From positions 1-50,558 of the forward strand of contig JAAYCS010000082.1 in assembly GCA_012729655.1 (NCBI GenBank): a DNA stretch of 50,558 nt, written 5' to 3'. The notes below the pieces were generated by a model that saw only the letters and a list, made by a program, of their open reading frames with translations, was not told where the DNA came from and searched no databases. Position 1 is the first letter of the stretch; every line of letters begins with the position of its first letter. A program made the translations under genes and the position numbers. Positions 1 through 9,143 of the stretch are shown here, piece after piece. The DNA is from Desulfovibrionales bacterium (lineage in GTDB: Bacteria > Desulfobacterota > Desulfovibrionia > Desulfovibrionales > Desulfomicrobiaceae).

Positions 1-26
1 TATTCACCATTTTCCCCGGAGTTCCC

Positions 27-746
27 ATGCCTGACGTCATCGCCATCATTCCGGCCAGATATGAAAGCTCGCGATTTCCAGGCAAACCCCTGGCCCTGAT
101 CCACGGCAAGCCCATGTTCTGGCACGTCATGCACCGCGCCTCCCTCTGCCCCCAGGTCCAGTCCGTGGTCCTGGCCACGGATGACGAACGCATCCTGAAC
201 GCTGCCCAGGAACTGGCCATGCCCGCGCTGATGACGAGCCCATACCACGCCAGCGGCACGGACCGGGTGCTGGAAGCCGCGCGCAAGTTGCAGGCCGGTC
301 CGGACAGTGTCATCCTCAATGTGCAGGGTGACGAACCGGCCCTCAATCCCGAAATGCTTTCCGAACTGATCCTCCCCTTCAGGGACCCGGCCACGCAGGT
401 CACCACGCTGGGATACCCCATTTCAGCCGAGGAAGCATTGCGCCCGGACCGGGTCAAGATCGTCCGCGCGGCCAGCGGCTTGGCCCTCTATTTTTCCCGT
501 GCCCCCGTACCCTATGGACGTGACGACCAGCCCAATTTTCTGGGGCACATCGGCATCTACGGACTACGCATGCGCGTTCTTGAAAAATTCAACGCTTTGG
601 GAGAAAGTCCCCTTGAGCGGTTGGAAAAACTGGAGCAGTTGCGCCTGCTGGAAGCCGGAGTGCCCGTCCACGTGGTCACCACCCGGCACAAGAGCCACGG
701 CGTGGACCGCCCTGAAGACCTGGAAACAGTCATCGCATTGATGTGA
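27..746 (+). CDS. kdsB: 3-deoxy-manno-octulosonate cytidylyltransferase
   Basis: Transfers CMP from CTP to Kdo in the cytoplasm, activating Kdo for attachment to lipid A in the LPS inner core. The 239-residue product has the normal family length. The N-terminal nucleotide-binding signature [12 protein letters not shown] lies at residues 11-22, followed by SGTDRV near residue 77 and NVQGDEP near residue 98, all typical of KdsB. The ATG at 27 follows a GGAG ribosome-binding site. carA starts 14 bp downstream on the same strand, so the two are probably co-transcribed. The promoter must lie upstream of the window. It implies a Gram-negative outer membrane. Confidence 0.96.
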   Translation: MPDVIAIIPARYESSRFPGKPLALIHGKPMFWHVMHRASLCPQVQSVVLATDDERILNAAQELAMPALMTSPYHASGTDRVLEAARKLQAGPDSVILNVQGDEPALNPEMLSELILPFRDPATQVTTLGYPISAEEALRPDRVKIVRAASGLALYFSRAPVPYGRDDQPNFLGHIGIYGLRMRVLEKFNALGESPLERLEKLEQLRLLEAGVPVHVVTTRHKSHGVDRPEDLETVIALM

Positions 747-760
747 GGAGATCAGCATAT

Positions 761-1894
761 ATGAAAGCAATTCTGGCCCTCGAGGACGGCACCTGGTTCA
801 CGGGGCAGTCCTTCACCGGCCATGGCGAGGCAGGCGGAGAAGTCATTTTCAACACCGGCATGTCCGGCTACCAGGAGATTCTGACCGACCCTTCCTATTA
901 TGGCCAGATGGTCTGCATGACGTACCCCCTCATCGGCAATTACGGCGTCAATCTGGAGGATGTTGAATCGTCGCGCATCCATTGTCCGGCCCTCATCGTC
1001 AAGGAGTGCTGCAAGAAGCCCTCGAACTGGCGGGCCAAGGAAAGCCTGCCTGACTATCTGACCAGACATGGCGTCATGGGACTGGAAGGGATCGACACCC
1101 GCGCCCTGACCCGGCACCTGCGCATCCATGGGGCCATGCGCGGGATCATTTCGACAACCGCGGTGCCTCCTGGGGACCTGGTGGCCAAGGCCAGGGCCCT
1201 GCCCTCCATGGAAGGGGCCAATCTGATCGACTTCGTGGCCCCCACGGAGCCGTACTATTGGACCGCAGCAGGCCCGGCCCCGGCGCACATGGACGGCGAC
1301 ATGCCGCTCTGGCCCGCGGGTGGCGGAGATTTCAGGGTCATTGTCTATGACTATGGCATCAAGTGGAACATCCTGCGCTTGCTGAAAGCCCAGAATCTGG
1401 CCATCCTGGTCGTCCCCCCGAACTTTGCGGTGGAGGCTGTCAAAAAGCTGTCGCCGCACGGTATTTTCCTGTCCAACGGGCCCGGCGACCCGGCCACACT
1501 GACCGAGGCCGTCGCCATCATCAAGGAAATCTGCGAACTCTATCCCGTGGCTGGGATCTGCCTCGGTCATCAACTCCTGGGCATTGCCCTGGGCGGATCA
1601 AGCTTCAAACTCAAGTTCGGGCACCATGGCATCAACCATCCCGTCCGCGACGACATAACCGGAAAAATAGAGATTTCTTCACAAAACCATGGGTTCTGCG
1701 TCGACATTTCCCGCCTCGCCTTCCTGGAGCAAACCCACCTCAACCTGAACGACCAGACCCTGGAAGGTTTCCGGCACCGGACAAAGCCCATTTTCAGTGT
1801 CCAGCACCATCCCGAGGCCGGGCCAGGCCCCCATGACAGCCAGTATTTCTTCGGCAGATTCCGACGCATGCTGGAGACGGGCCAGGTCCAGTAA
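761..1894 (+). CDS. carA: carbamoyl-phosphate synthase small subunit (glutamine amidotransferase)
   Basis: Hydrolyses glutamine and passes ammonia to CarB, which makes carbamoyl phosphate for pyrimidine and arginine synthesis. The 377-residue protein has the CarA N-terminal domain ([11 protein letters not shown] near residues 46-56) and a class I glutamine amidotransferase domain. The nucleophile is Cys267 in AGICLGHQ, and His350/Glu352 lie in [11 protein letters not shown], matching the family triad. The start at 761 is preferred because GAGGAG sits at 745-750; an in-frame GTG at 743 would add six residues and overlap kdsB. carB is not in the window. Confidence 0.96.
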   Translation: MKAILALEDGTWFTGQSFTGHGEAGGEVIFNTGMSGYQEILTDPSYYGQMVCMTYPLIGNYGVNLEDVESSRIHCPALIVKECCKKPSNWRAKESLPDYLTRHGVMGLEGIDTRALTRHLRIHGAMRGIISTTAVPPGDLVAKARALPSMEGANLIDFVAPTEPYYWTAAGPAPAHMDGDMPLWPAGGGDFRVIVYDYGIKWNILRLLKAQNLAILVVPPNFAVEAVKKLSPHGIFLSNGPGDPATLTEAVAIIKEICELYPVAGICLGHQLLGIALGGSSFKLKFGHHGINHPVRDDITGKIEISSQNHGFCVDISRLAFLEQTHLNLNDQTLEGFRHRTKPIFSVQHHPEAGPGPHDSQYFFGRFRRMLETGQVQ

Positions 1895-1921
1895 CAACCG
1901 CGATCCAGGCAGGGAGCGTCC

Positions 1922-2725
1922 ATGTCCGCAGATATTCTCAAGGCCAAAAAGCAGCTTGGGGAAATCAGCATGCTGCTCAAACAGGGGAAGCTCCTTGCCG
2001 CCGTGGCCACGCTGCACGAGGCCGTGAACTTCATCCTGACCGCGGCCCTCATGAAACATGAACTGCAGTCCTTCACCGAAGCCTTGGACAAGGCCGCGTA
2101 TCTGCTGGTCAACGATCGCGGACTCAAGAAGATCTATCCCCTGCAGCTCCTCTACAAGCCCGGCCAGGAGAGGGAATTCTTCACCGCTCTGACCGACCTC
2201 TATGCCTTCCTGCAGGAAAATCTTGCCGATGAGGCCAATGCCCACCTGGCCGCCCTGGCCGAGTACCGGCGCAGACAATTGGAAACGGGCAGGAACTTCC
2301 TGCAAGGTGAGGAGACGGACAAGGCCCGCCAGATTTTCAGGCATCTCGTCGATGGGGCCCGCACCGATGCGGACCTGAAAGTCGCCATCGCCGATCTTTT
2401 CCTGCAATACGGGAAATACGACGACGCCCTGGAATATCTGATGTCGGCCCATGCGGACAACCCAGAATCAGCCCATGTCTTCAACAAGCTGGGTATGCTC
2501 CTGCGCAAATCCGGACGACTCCAGGAGGCTGAAAAGTTCTATATCCAGGCCCTGGAGCGCCAGACAGGGGATGAGTATATCCATTTCAATCTGGGTCGGG
2601 TCTACGTGGACATGAAGCGCTGGAAAAATGCCGTCGCCTCCGCTGACCGGGCCCTGGCCATCAACCCCGACTTTGTCGAGGCAAGGAAAATGAAACTGTT
2701 CGCCACAAAGCAGATGGGGGAATAG
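1922..2725 (+). CDS. TPR-repeat protein of unknown function
   Basis: A 267-residue, mostly helical protein with no signal peptide or membrane segment, so presumably cytoplasmic. Residues about 120-260 read as tetratricopeptide repeats, clearest in the last two units, with the small/large residue spacing NKLGMLLRKSGRLQEAEKFY and then FNLGRVYVDMKRWKNAV. The first 110 residues are helical without a recognisable domain. It begins 27 bp after carA with GGGAG upstream, so it is likely the last gene of a kdsB-carA operon. TPRs normally hold protein partners; the partner here is unknown. Confidence 0.8.
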   Translation: MSADILKAKKQLGEISMLLKQGKLLAAVATLHEAVNFILTAALMKHELQSFTEALDKAAYLLVNDRGLKKIYPLQLLYKPGQEREFFTALTDLYAFLQENLADEANAHLAALAEYRRRQLETGRNFLQGEETDKARQIFRHLVDGARTDADLKVAIADLFLQYGKYDDALEYLMSAHADNPESAHVFNKLGMLLRKSGRLQEAEKFYIQALERQTGDEYIHFNLGRVYVDMKRWKNAVASADRALAINPDFVEARKMKLFATKQMGE

Positions 2726-3143
2726 CGGAAAAATTTCCTATCATTTCAGTTCTATATATTCCGATAGCAACGCGCCACCAGCCCATTGCCGGGCGTCATG
2801 GCCTGTGATGAAACATCGATTTCAGGCAGGCCGTCTCCGCATATCCAACAATCCCCGCCTTTTCCTCTTCTCTTGGCACGCTAGCTGCTTTGCTTTGGAC
2901 GCCGGCAAAAAACGGACTCAGCGTGGCTCCATGGTTTTGCCTGCAGGGGGAAAATGGACGTGAAAACACGTGAACGGGACTGGAGCAGATCCCGCTATCC
3001 CAGATGCAGTCCTGTTGCGAAGTCATCCTTCCTCCATCATCATCCATTCTCATTCCATATTGTGCATCTCTCAGCATAGTACACTTTCATTGTAGATTCT
3101 CGCATAGAATAACGTGAATTGAAATCATTCAAGAGAATACACC
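2726..3143. other. intergenic region, regulatory
   Basis: 418 bp without a convincing gene; open frames here have no ribosome-binding site or family resemblance. It becomes markedly AT-rich towards 3144. It contains a sigma-54 promoter candidate (2873-2889) and two small palindromes upstream of it, 2727-2738 (GGAAAAATTTCC) and 2809-2824 (TGAAA-N6-TTTCA), either of which could bind an activator. No U-tract terminator is visible after the TPR gene. Confidence 0.5.
2873..2889 (+). promoter_or_regulatory. sigma-54 (-24/-12) promoter candidate
   Basis: TTGGCACG at 2873-2880, then CTAG, then CTGC at 2885-2888. GG and GC are separated by exactly 10 bp as sigma-54 requires; the -24 element is a perfect consensus and the -12 element differs at one position (CTGC for TTGC). 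Transcription would start near 2900 on the + strand, giving a leader of about 245 nt before the methyltransferase at 3144. Confidence 0.55.
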
Positions 3144-3878
3144 ATGAACAGCATTGAAAATAGATGTTACGTTTGCGGAAATAATGATAATTTCCATACG
3201 CAAAATGGGTTCAGCTTGAGAGAGGCATGCTGTCTTGCTTGCGGAGCGAGTAGACGAACCAGCGATCTTGCCCGATGCATCATTCATGAATTCGGTGAAC
3301 ATGACTGCCTTTCACTTCGCCAATACATTCCATCCATACCCGAATTGAAAATCTATGAGGCCCAGGCAGATGGTGCTTTGCACAAGGTACTCATGGATCT
3401 TCCAGGGTATGTGTGCTCTGAATTCCTCGTCGGAGTAGCTCCTGGCGCCTTGTCCAAAGACGGTGTGCGATGCGAAAACCTCGAGGCGTTGACCTTCCCC
3501 GACAATTCCTTTGATCTTGTTGTCACACAGGATGTTTTTGAGCACATCGCCGAGCCGATTGTAGGGTTTCGGGAAATTGCCCGGGTGTTGCGGCCCGGCG
3601 GCAAGCATATCTTCACCGTGCCCGTTCACGAGGGACGCAAAACCGTTGTCCGGGTCGACACACAATCCGGAAAACCTGTCTTTTGTCTCCCCAAGGTGTA
3701 TCACGGTGACCCCCTGCGCCCTTCAGGTTGTTTGGTCTACACGGATTTCGGGGACGACATCCCACAGATTCTTGGACCGTTGGGATATGTTACGAAATCT
3801 GTCTCCTACGAAAGATTCTACACACCATCTGAAATTCCATCCGTCATGGACGAAGCATCCTGGAAACGTTATGAATAA
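3144..3878 (+). CDS. class I SAM-dependent methyltransferase with N-terminal zinc-ribbon-like cysteines
   Basis: A 244-residue protein of the methyltransferase type 11 group. Cysteines at about residues 8, 11, 30 and 33 (CYVC and CLAC) form a probable zinc site. The methyltransferase part shows FPDNSFDLVVTQDVFEH, then REIARVLRPGG, then FTVPVHEG. The usual glycine-rich motif I is not visible, so SAM binding may be atypical or activity reduced. Base composition is more AT-rich than upstream genes. The ribosome-binding site is weak (AAGAGA). The large glycosyltransferase gene follows almost immediately, so a role in glycan modification is inferred; the acceptor is unknown. Confidence 0.8.
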   Translation: MNSIENRCYVCGNNDNFHTQNGFSLREACCLACGASRRTSDLARCIIHEFGEHDCLSLRQYIPSIPELKIYEAQADGALHKVLMDLPGYVCSEFLVGVAPGALSKDGVRCENLEALTFPDNSFDLVVTQDVFEHIAEPIVGFREIARVLRPGGKHIFTVPVHEGRKTVVRVDTQSGKPVFCLPKVYHGDPLRPSGCLVYTDFGDDIPQILGPLGYVTKSVSYERFYTPSEIPSVMDEASWKRYE

Positions 3879-3911
3879 TTGAGAAATAACGGGGAACAAC
3901 GCAAATTTTTT

Positions 3912-6900
3912 ATGTACAACTCTGTCGTTTTTGTATCAAAAATTGAAAAGAATAAACTTCATTTTTCAGATTTTCGCATTGAATTCACGCATCATACGGA
4001 TAAATATCAAATTTTAGGCACTGATGAAATTCAAAATATTGCAAAAATGCAATGGGATATTCAATTACTACGCGGAGAAGGGATCCGCCTGCATGGCAAA
4101 CAGACATTGGCAGTAGACGCCACGCTATCGTGTCATGGCAGAACAGTTGGCGTCATCATGATGACGGAAGTCCAGGCCGGCAATGAAGTCGTGTTCCGCT
4201 TTCCGACCCTTGTTGCTCAAGCCGGCGACAGCTTTGCCTTGGCTCTGGCAGGAGCCATGGCGGAAGCCCTCGGTCGATCATGCACGAACAGCGCTCTCCC
4301 TCCCCGTTTTTTGATTGATGCCGCTGGAGTCTCGCTTTCATCCGACGGACCCGCTGAGAGGGTTCTGCCTGGCCAGTCTCCATGGGGAACTTTGCTCGCG
4401 CACATCCGGCGTTATCAGTTTGCCGAAACCATGGCTCGTGGCGTGGAGCGGGGACTCGATCTTGGCTGCGGAGTTGGCTACGGCCTGGGGCTGATGTCAT
4501 GCCTGCACGGGACGGGAGTGGACGTTTCCCCTGAAGCGCTGGCCTGGGCCAGAGGTGTGTACCAGTCGGACAATCGGAATTTTGTTCATGCCCCCATCGA
4601 GGCGGCCGCTGATGCGGATGGCTTGACCGGGCGCTATGGTGTAGTAACGGCCTTTGAGATCTTGGAGCATCTTCAGGACCATGCGCCACTCATGGACCTT
4701 GCCAGGGAACGAATGACCGATGACGGCGTGTTCATCGTGTCAGTGCCCTGTCCAGAGTTGCACGGCAAAGAGCTCAACCCGTACCACAAACGCAACTTCA
4801 CCCCGGATCATTTCAAGCTCATCCTGCGCGATGCCTTCCAACAGGTCGAATTTTACCATCAAGGCCGGGACATCCACGGCGACGTGGTAGATCGCTACCA
4901 CGTCCATGAAGGCCTGCCGGCTGAAGCGGAGTTTTGGCTGGCCGTGTGCCGCCGACCCAGGCCACGGCGCAGGCAGCCAAAAGTGAGCATCGTCATCCCC
5001 CTCTTCAACAGGTTCGACTATACCCTGCAGGCGTTGATCGCCATCGCGAAGAACACGCCGGAAGAGGCCGACTACGAAGTCGTGCTGGTTGACAACGCCA
5101 GCTCCGATGAGACGCCCAGGGCCCTCCGGAAATTGAGCGGAGATGTCGTTCTCCATCGAAACAGTGAAAACCTGGGCTTCGCAAAGGCCTCGAACCAGGG
5201 GGCGCTGCTTGCCAGGGGCGAGTACGTGGTCTTTCTGAACAACGATACCGAGGTGCGCCCAGGATGGCTGCAGGCGCTTGTCGAAGAACTGGACTCGAAT
5301 CCAGCCGCGGGTATAGTCGGCGGCCGCCTCCTGTACCCTGATGGGACAGTACAGCACGCCGGAGTCGCCATCGGCAGAGACATGGTGCCAATCCACGTGC
5401 ACCGGGGACTTCCCGCGGATCACGAACTTGTCATGGAGCGACGGACCTACCCCATTGTGACTGCAGCCTGCGCCGCAGTCCGGCGACAGGAATTCTATGC
5501 ACTGGGCATGTTTGATGAAGAATTTATCAACGGACACGAGGACATTGACCTCTGCCTCCGATACCGCGCGCAAGGCAAAGAGGTCGTGTACCGTCCCGAT
5601 TGCATGGTCATCCATCACGAAAGTGTGAGTGAAGGGCGGATGGCCTCCCGGCCGCACAACCTGGCCCGGACCATGCGAAAATGGCGTTACAGCCTCCTCC
5701 AGGATGACTTCCTGTTCTGTTGCACCGCCGCCTCGCGGGGCAACCCTGCAAAAGCATTACGGTTCGCCATAAAAATCGGACCTCCGGACAGGTCGCAAAC
5801 CAATTGGGGTGATACCTACTTTGCCGAGAGCCTGGCCCGGGCCATGATCCGCCGGGGGCATGCATGCCGGATTGACTATCTCAACGAGTGGGGCCGCGAG
5901 GATCTCGATATCGATGTCGTCATCCATTTGAAGGGCCTCTCCGAATACCATCCCAAGCCGTACAACATGAACATCCTGTGGATGCTCAACCATCCGTCGC
6001 GGCATACGGCAGAAGAACTCTCCCGCTACGACGCAGTCCTGGTTGCGTCCACCACCCATGCCGATAGGCTCAAGGACGAACTGCCCGTTCCCGTGTATGC
6101 ATTTCTGCAGGCCACTGATGACGAGCATTTCCGTCCCCTCCCTGAAAAGAAGTGTTTCGATCTTGTTTTTGTCGGCAACAACAGGGGAGTCGGCAGGCTG
6201 AAAATGCGCCAAATAATCGCCGACCTCCTGCCCACCACCTATTCCTTGGCCGTCTGGGGGGATGGGTGGGCAGGCCTGCTCCCGGAAGGTGTCTGGCAAG
6301 GCAAATTTGTCCCCTGGGAGGAACTCCCGCGTGTTTATGCCCAGGGACGAGTGGTGCTCAATGATCATCAGCCGGAGATGCGCGAGTCCGGGTTCATCAA
6401 TAACCGCACCTATGACGCCATTGCCTCCGGGGCCCTCGTGCTTTCCGACTACGTCCAGGGCATGGAGGATGTGCTCCCCGTCCGCTTTTATACCAACCCA
6501 GCAGACCTCCGCCGCGCGCTGAAAGAGCTGCTCAAAAACAGAAACAAAACGGAGAAGGCAGCTTCTGCGCTGCGGGAGAAGGTCCTCGCCTCATTCACTT
6601 TCGACCACCGGGTTGCAGAGCTTCTGGACATTGTCGAATCGAACCGGACCGAACCGGTTGTTCAGAGAATCAAATCCTCAAAACGGCGCGCCCTGGATCC
6701 TCCGTCAGCCGAACAGCCCTTGGTGTCTGTGCTCATGAGCACCCACAACCGCCGCGAATTTCTTCCTGCCGCCATTGCATCCGTTCAGGCCCAAACCTAT
6801 CAAAACTGGGAACTCGTCCTTGTCCGCGATGGCGGCGCCCCGGTGAGTGACATTGTGCACCGGGCCAATGATGCGCGCATACGACTGATCGACATGGCAG

Positions 6901-7892
6901 ATCGGCGAGGCAAAGGGCACGCCATCAACCGCGCCTTCCGGGAGTCCAGAGGCCAGTTCATCGCCTATCTCGATGACGACGACATCTTCCATCCCATTCA
7001 TCTGGAAAAACTCCTGTTTTTTCTGAAAAATGTGCCCTCTGTCCGGATGGTGGTTTCGAACACCGAGAAAGTGACCCTTGAGGAAAACGAGCGCGGTGAA
7101 TTCCGCGAGGTCAAGCGGGAGCTTATCTATCACCGGCAAATCAATCTGGGCGACCTGCTTGAAAGGAACCAGATCACCTGGCTGTCCGTCATGCACGATC
7201 GCGGACTCTTTGCCCAGGCAGGAGGGCTGGACGAAACCCTTTCCGCACTTCTGGATTTCGACCTGTGGCGCAGGATGGTATCCCTGACGTACCCCTACCA
7301 TGTCTCCTCGACGACGGCTGAATACTACCTGCGCAAATGTCCCGCTATCTCGGGGAGGGGACAGATCACCCGCATGGCGGAATCCGACCCGCCCAGATAT
7401 CTGGCAAATCGGCTTCGAGTCCTGAGCAAGCGGCTTCCAATCCCGCACGATTCACCCATATGGCCCACGTGGGAACGACTCAGAAATGAAGCGCGGCACG
7501 AGTTTCTGCTTGCCCGTGGCAGGAAGTTCAAAGCCGAGGGGAATCTTGCCCGGTGCAGAAGCGCGTATACGTTGGCCGCACGCCTGAAGGGCAATCCCCC
7601 AGTGGCCTGGAGGGAGCTGGGGCTGGCAGAGTTGGAGGCAGGGAACCATCTCAAGGCCGCGACCGCCTTCATGCACTGCCTGAATGCCCCAACCGGCCGG
7701 GATGTATCTGATTATCTCTATGCGGCATTGGCCTGCCTTGAGCTGGGCAGGGGCGGCGATGCCCTGATCTGCCTGGCCCGATTGGAGGGGGAATATCGTA
7801 TTAATGAAAAGGTGGGCAAGATCGTGGCTGAATACCGCAAACGTGCCGCAGGCGTGCTCAATCCCGCTATGCAACTCCGAAGAACAGCCTGA
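3912..7892 (+). CDS. multidomain methyltransferase / GT2 / CgeB-like / GT2 / TPR glycan synthesis protein
   Basis: A protein of about 1326 residues with several catalytic modules. Residues about 165-330 are a SAM methyltransferase (motif I DLGCGVGYG). Residues about 355-600 are a GT2 domain (VSIVIPLFNR, FLNNDTEV, GHEDIDLCLRY). Residues about 620-910 resemble the CgeB/Glyco_trans_1_2 family (FVGNNRG, ESGFINNRTYDAIASG). Residues about 936-1150 are a second GT2 domain (VSVLMSTHNRR, AYLDDDDIFHP). The C-terminus carries TPR-like helices. It probably builds and methylates a short glycan on a surface protein or polysaccharide. The start is uncertain: ATG at 3912 and an in-frame TTG at 3879, abutting the upstream stop, both lack a good ribosome-binding site. 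The first 55 residues are strikingly AT-rich. Confidence 0.88.
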   Translation: MYNSVVFVSKIEKNKLHFSDFRIEFTHHTDKYQILGTDEIQNIAKMQWDIQLLRGEGIRLHGKQTLAVDATLSCHGRTVGVIMMTEVQAGNEVVFRFPTLVAQAGDSFALALAGAMAEALGRSCTNSALPPRFLIDAAGVSLSSDGPAERVLPGQSPWGTLLAHIRRYQFAETMARGVERGLDLGCGVGYGLGLMSCLHGTGVDVSPEALAWARGVYQSDNRNFVHAPIEAAADADGLTGRYGVVTAFEILEHLQDHAPLMDLARERMTDDGVFIVSVPCPELHGKELNPYHKRNFTPDHFKLILRDAFQQVEFYHQGRDIHGDVVDRYHVHEGLPAEAEFWLAVCRRPRPRRRQPKVSIVIPLFNRFDYTLQALIAIAKNTPEEADYEVVLVDNASSDETPRALRKLSGDVVLHRNSENLGFAKASNQGALLARGEYVVFLNNDTEVRPGWLQALVEELDSNPAAGIVGGRLLYPDGTVQHAGVAIGRDMVPIHVHRGLPADHELVMERRTYPIVTAACAAVRRQEFYALGMFDEEFINGHEDIDLCLRYRAQGKEVVYRPDCMVIHHESVSEGRMASRPHNLARTMRKWRYSLLQDDFLFCCTAASRGNPAKALRFAIKIGPPDRSQTNWGDTYFAESLARAMIRRGHACRIDYLNEWGREDLDIDVVIHLKGLSEYHPKPYNMNILWMLNHPSRHTAEELSRYDAVLVASTTHADRLKDELPVPVYAFLQATDDEHFRPLPEKKCFDLVFVGNNRGVGRLKMRQIIADLLPTTYSLAVWGDGWAGLLPEGVWQGKFVPWEELPRVYAQGRVVLNDHQPEMRESGFINNRTYDAIASGALVLSDYVQGMEDVLPVRFYTNPADLRRALKELLKNRNKTEKAASALREKVLASFTFDHRVAELLDIVESNRTEPVVQRIKSSKRRALDPPSAEQPLVSVLMSTHNRREFLPAAIASVQAQTYQNWELVLVRDGGAPVSDIVHRANDARIRLIDMADRRGKGHAINRAFRESRGQFIAYLDDDDIFHPIHLEKLLFFLKNVPSVRMVVSNTEKVTLEENERGEFREVKRELIYHRQINLGDLLERNQITWLSVMHDRGLFAQAGGLDETLSALLDFDLWRRMVSLTYPYHVSSTTAEYYLRKCPAISGRGQITRMAESDPPRYLANRLRVLSKRLPIPHDSPIWPTWERLRNEARHEFLLARGRKFKAEGNLARCRSAYTLAARLKGNPPVAWRELGLAELEAGNHLKAATAFMHCLNAPTGRDVSDYLYAALACLELGRGGDALICLARLEGEYRINEKVGKIVAEYRKRAAGVLNPAMQLRRTA

Positions 7893-7940
7893 TCCAGGAC
7901 GTCCGGAAGGGTGCGCGGTCCGACGCTGCCCCCACGCCGC

Positions 7941-9143
7941 TCACTCGTGGCGCAAGGCGTCGATGGGGTTCAGCCCTGCGGCCCGGCGGGCCGGAAAATA
8001 GCCGAAGATGACGCCGATGGCCGCGGAAAAGAGAAAGGAAAGCAGGTTGATACCCAGATCGAAGAGATAGGGGATGTCCATCAGGCCGGCCAGGGAAATG
8101 GAGGCCGCGGTGGCCAGGGCGATGCCGACCAGACCTCCGAGACTGGAGAGGACAACGGCTTCGATCAGGAACTGCAGCAGCACTTCCCGTTCCAGGGCGC
8201 CAATGGCCAGTCGGATGCCGATTTCGCGGGTCCGCTCGGTGACCGAAACCAGCATGATGTTCATGATGCCGATGCCGCCCACGAGCAGACTGACCGCGGC
8301 CACGGCGCCGAGGAGCATGGTCAGGATTTTGGTCGTGCTGGTCAAGGCCTCGGCGATCTGTCTGGTGTCCATGACGCGGAAATCGTCGTCTTCGTTGTCA
8401 CCAATGTTGCGCCGTTCCCGCAGCAGCCGGGACAACTGGTCCTTGACCGTGTCGATGGAGGCTCCCTCCTTCACAGAAATCGTCATCCGGCCAATGTCCT
8501 GGTTCCCGGCAATGCGGCGCTGCACCGTACGCAGCGGCATGACCACCGTGTCGTCCTGGTCCTGTCCCATGGACGCCTGGCCTTTGGCTCTCAGCAGGCC
8601 GATGACCTCGCAGGAGAACTGCTTGATGCGGATCTGGCTGCCCACCGGATTCTGACGGCCGAAAAGCTTCTCCCGCACCGTCTCGCCGATGACGCAAACG
8701 GCCTTCCCTGAACGTTCCTCGACTTCGGTAAAGTTGCGGCCCGAGGCGATTTCCCAATTGCCAGCCTCGAAATACTCGTTCGAACTGCCGGTTACAGCCG
8801 TGGCCCAGTTGTTGGCCTGGTACACGGCAGTCGCGGACTTGCTCACAACCGGCGCCACAGCTCTCGCGGCAGTGATCTGGTGGCGCACAGCATCGACATC
8901 GGCGATCCTGAAGGGCGCCCCCGGCACAGCCCCCGGGCCGAAGCGTTGGCCCGGCAAAACCATCAGCAGGTTGCTGCCCATGCTGGAAATCTGATCGGCC
9001 ACGGACTTTGTGGCGCCGTTGCCCAGGGTGACCATGGTGATAACGGCGGCCACACCGATGACAATGCCGAGGATGGTCAGACAGGATCGCATCAGGTTGC
9101 GCCGAATGGAACGCAGGGCAAGCAGCAAAGTGTTCCAGAGCAT
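7941..9143 (-). CDS. MacB-type ABC transporter permease
   Basis: A 400-residue inner-membrane permease of the MacB/FtsX family: an N-terminal membrane helix (ILGIVIGVAAVITMVTLG), a MacB_PCD periplasmic domain to about residue 260, and three C-terminal helices ending in FPARRAAGLNPIDALRHE, a typical FtsX end. Unlike E. coli MacB it has no fused ATPase; that is encoded separately just upstream. Start and stop overlap by one base (TGATG) with the ATPase gene, implying coupled translation. With the fusion protein and outer-membrane factor of the same operon it should form a tripartite efflux pump; the substrate cannot be told. Confidence 0.93.
   Translation of the reverse strand: MLWNTLLLALRSIRRNLMRSCLTILGIVIGVAAVITMVTLGNGATKSVADQISSMGSNLLMVLPGQRFGPGAVPGAPFRIADVDAVRHQITAARAVAPVVSKSATAVYQANNWATAVTGSSNEYFEAGNWEIASGRNFTEVEERSGKAVCVIGETVREKLFGRQNPVGSQIRIKQFSCEVIGLLRAKGQASMGQDQDDTVVMPLRTVQRRIAGNQDIGRMTISVKEGASIDTVKDQLSRLLRERRNIGDNEDDDFRVMDTRQIAEALTSTTKILTMLLGAVAAVSLLVGGIGIMNIMLVSVTERTREIGIRLAIGALEREVLLQFLIEAVVLSSLGGLVGIALATAASISLAGLMDIPYLFDLGINLLSFLFSAAIGVIFGYFPARRAAGLNPIDALRHE

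Noticed and set aside
2796-3077. 93-codon minus-strand frame in the 2.7-3.1 kb gap
   Set aside because: No ribosome-binding site, cysteine/serine-rich random-looking product, and it crosses the sigma-54 promoter.
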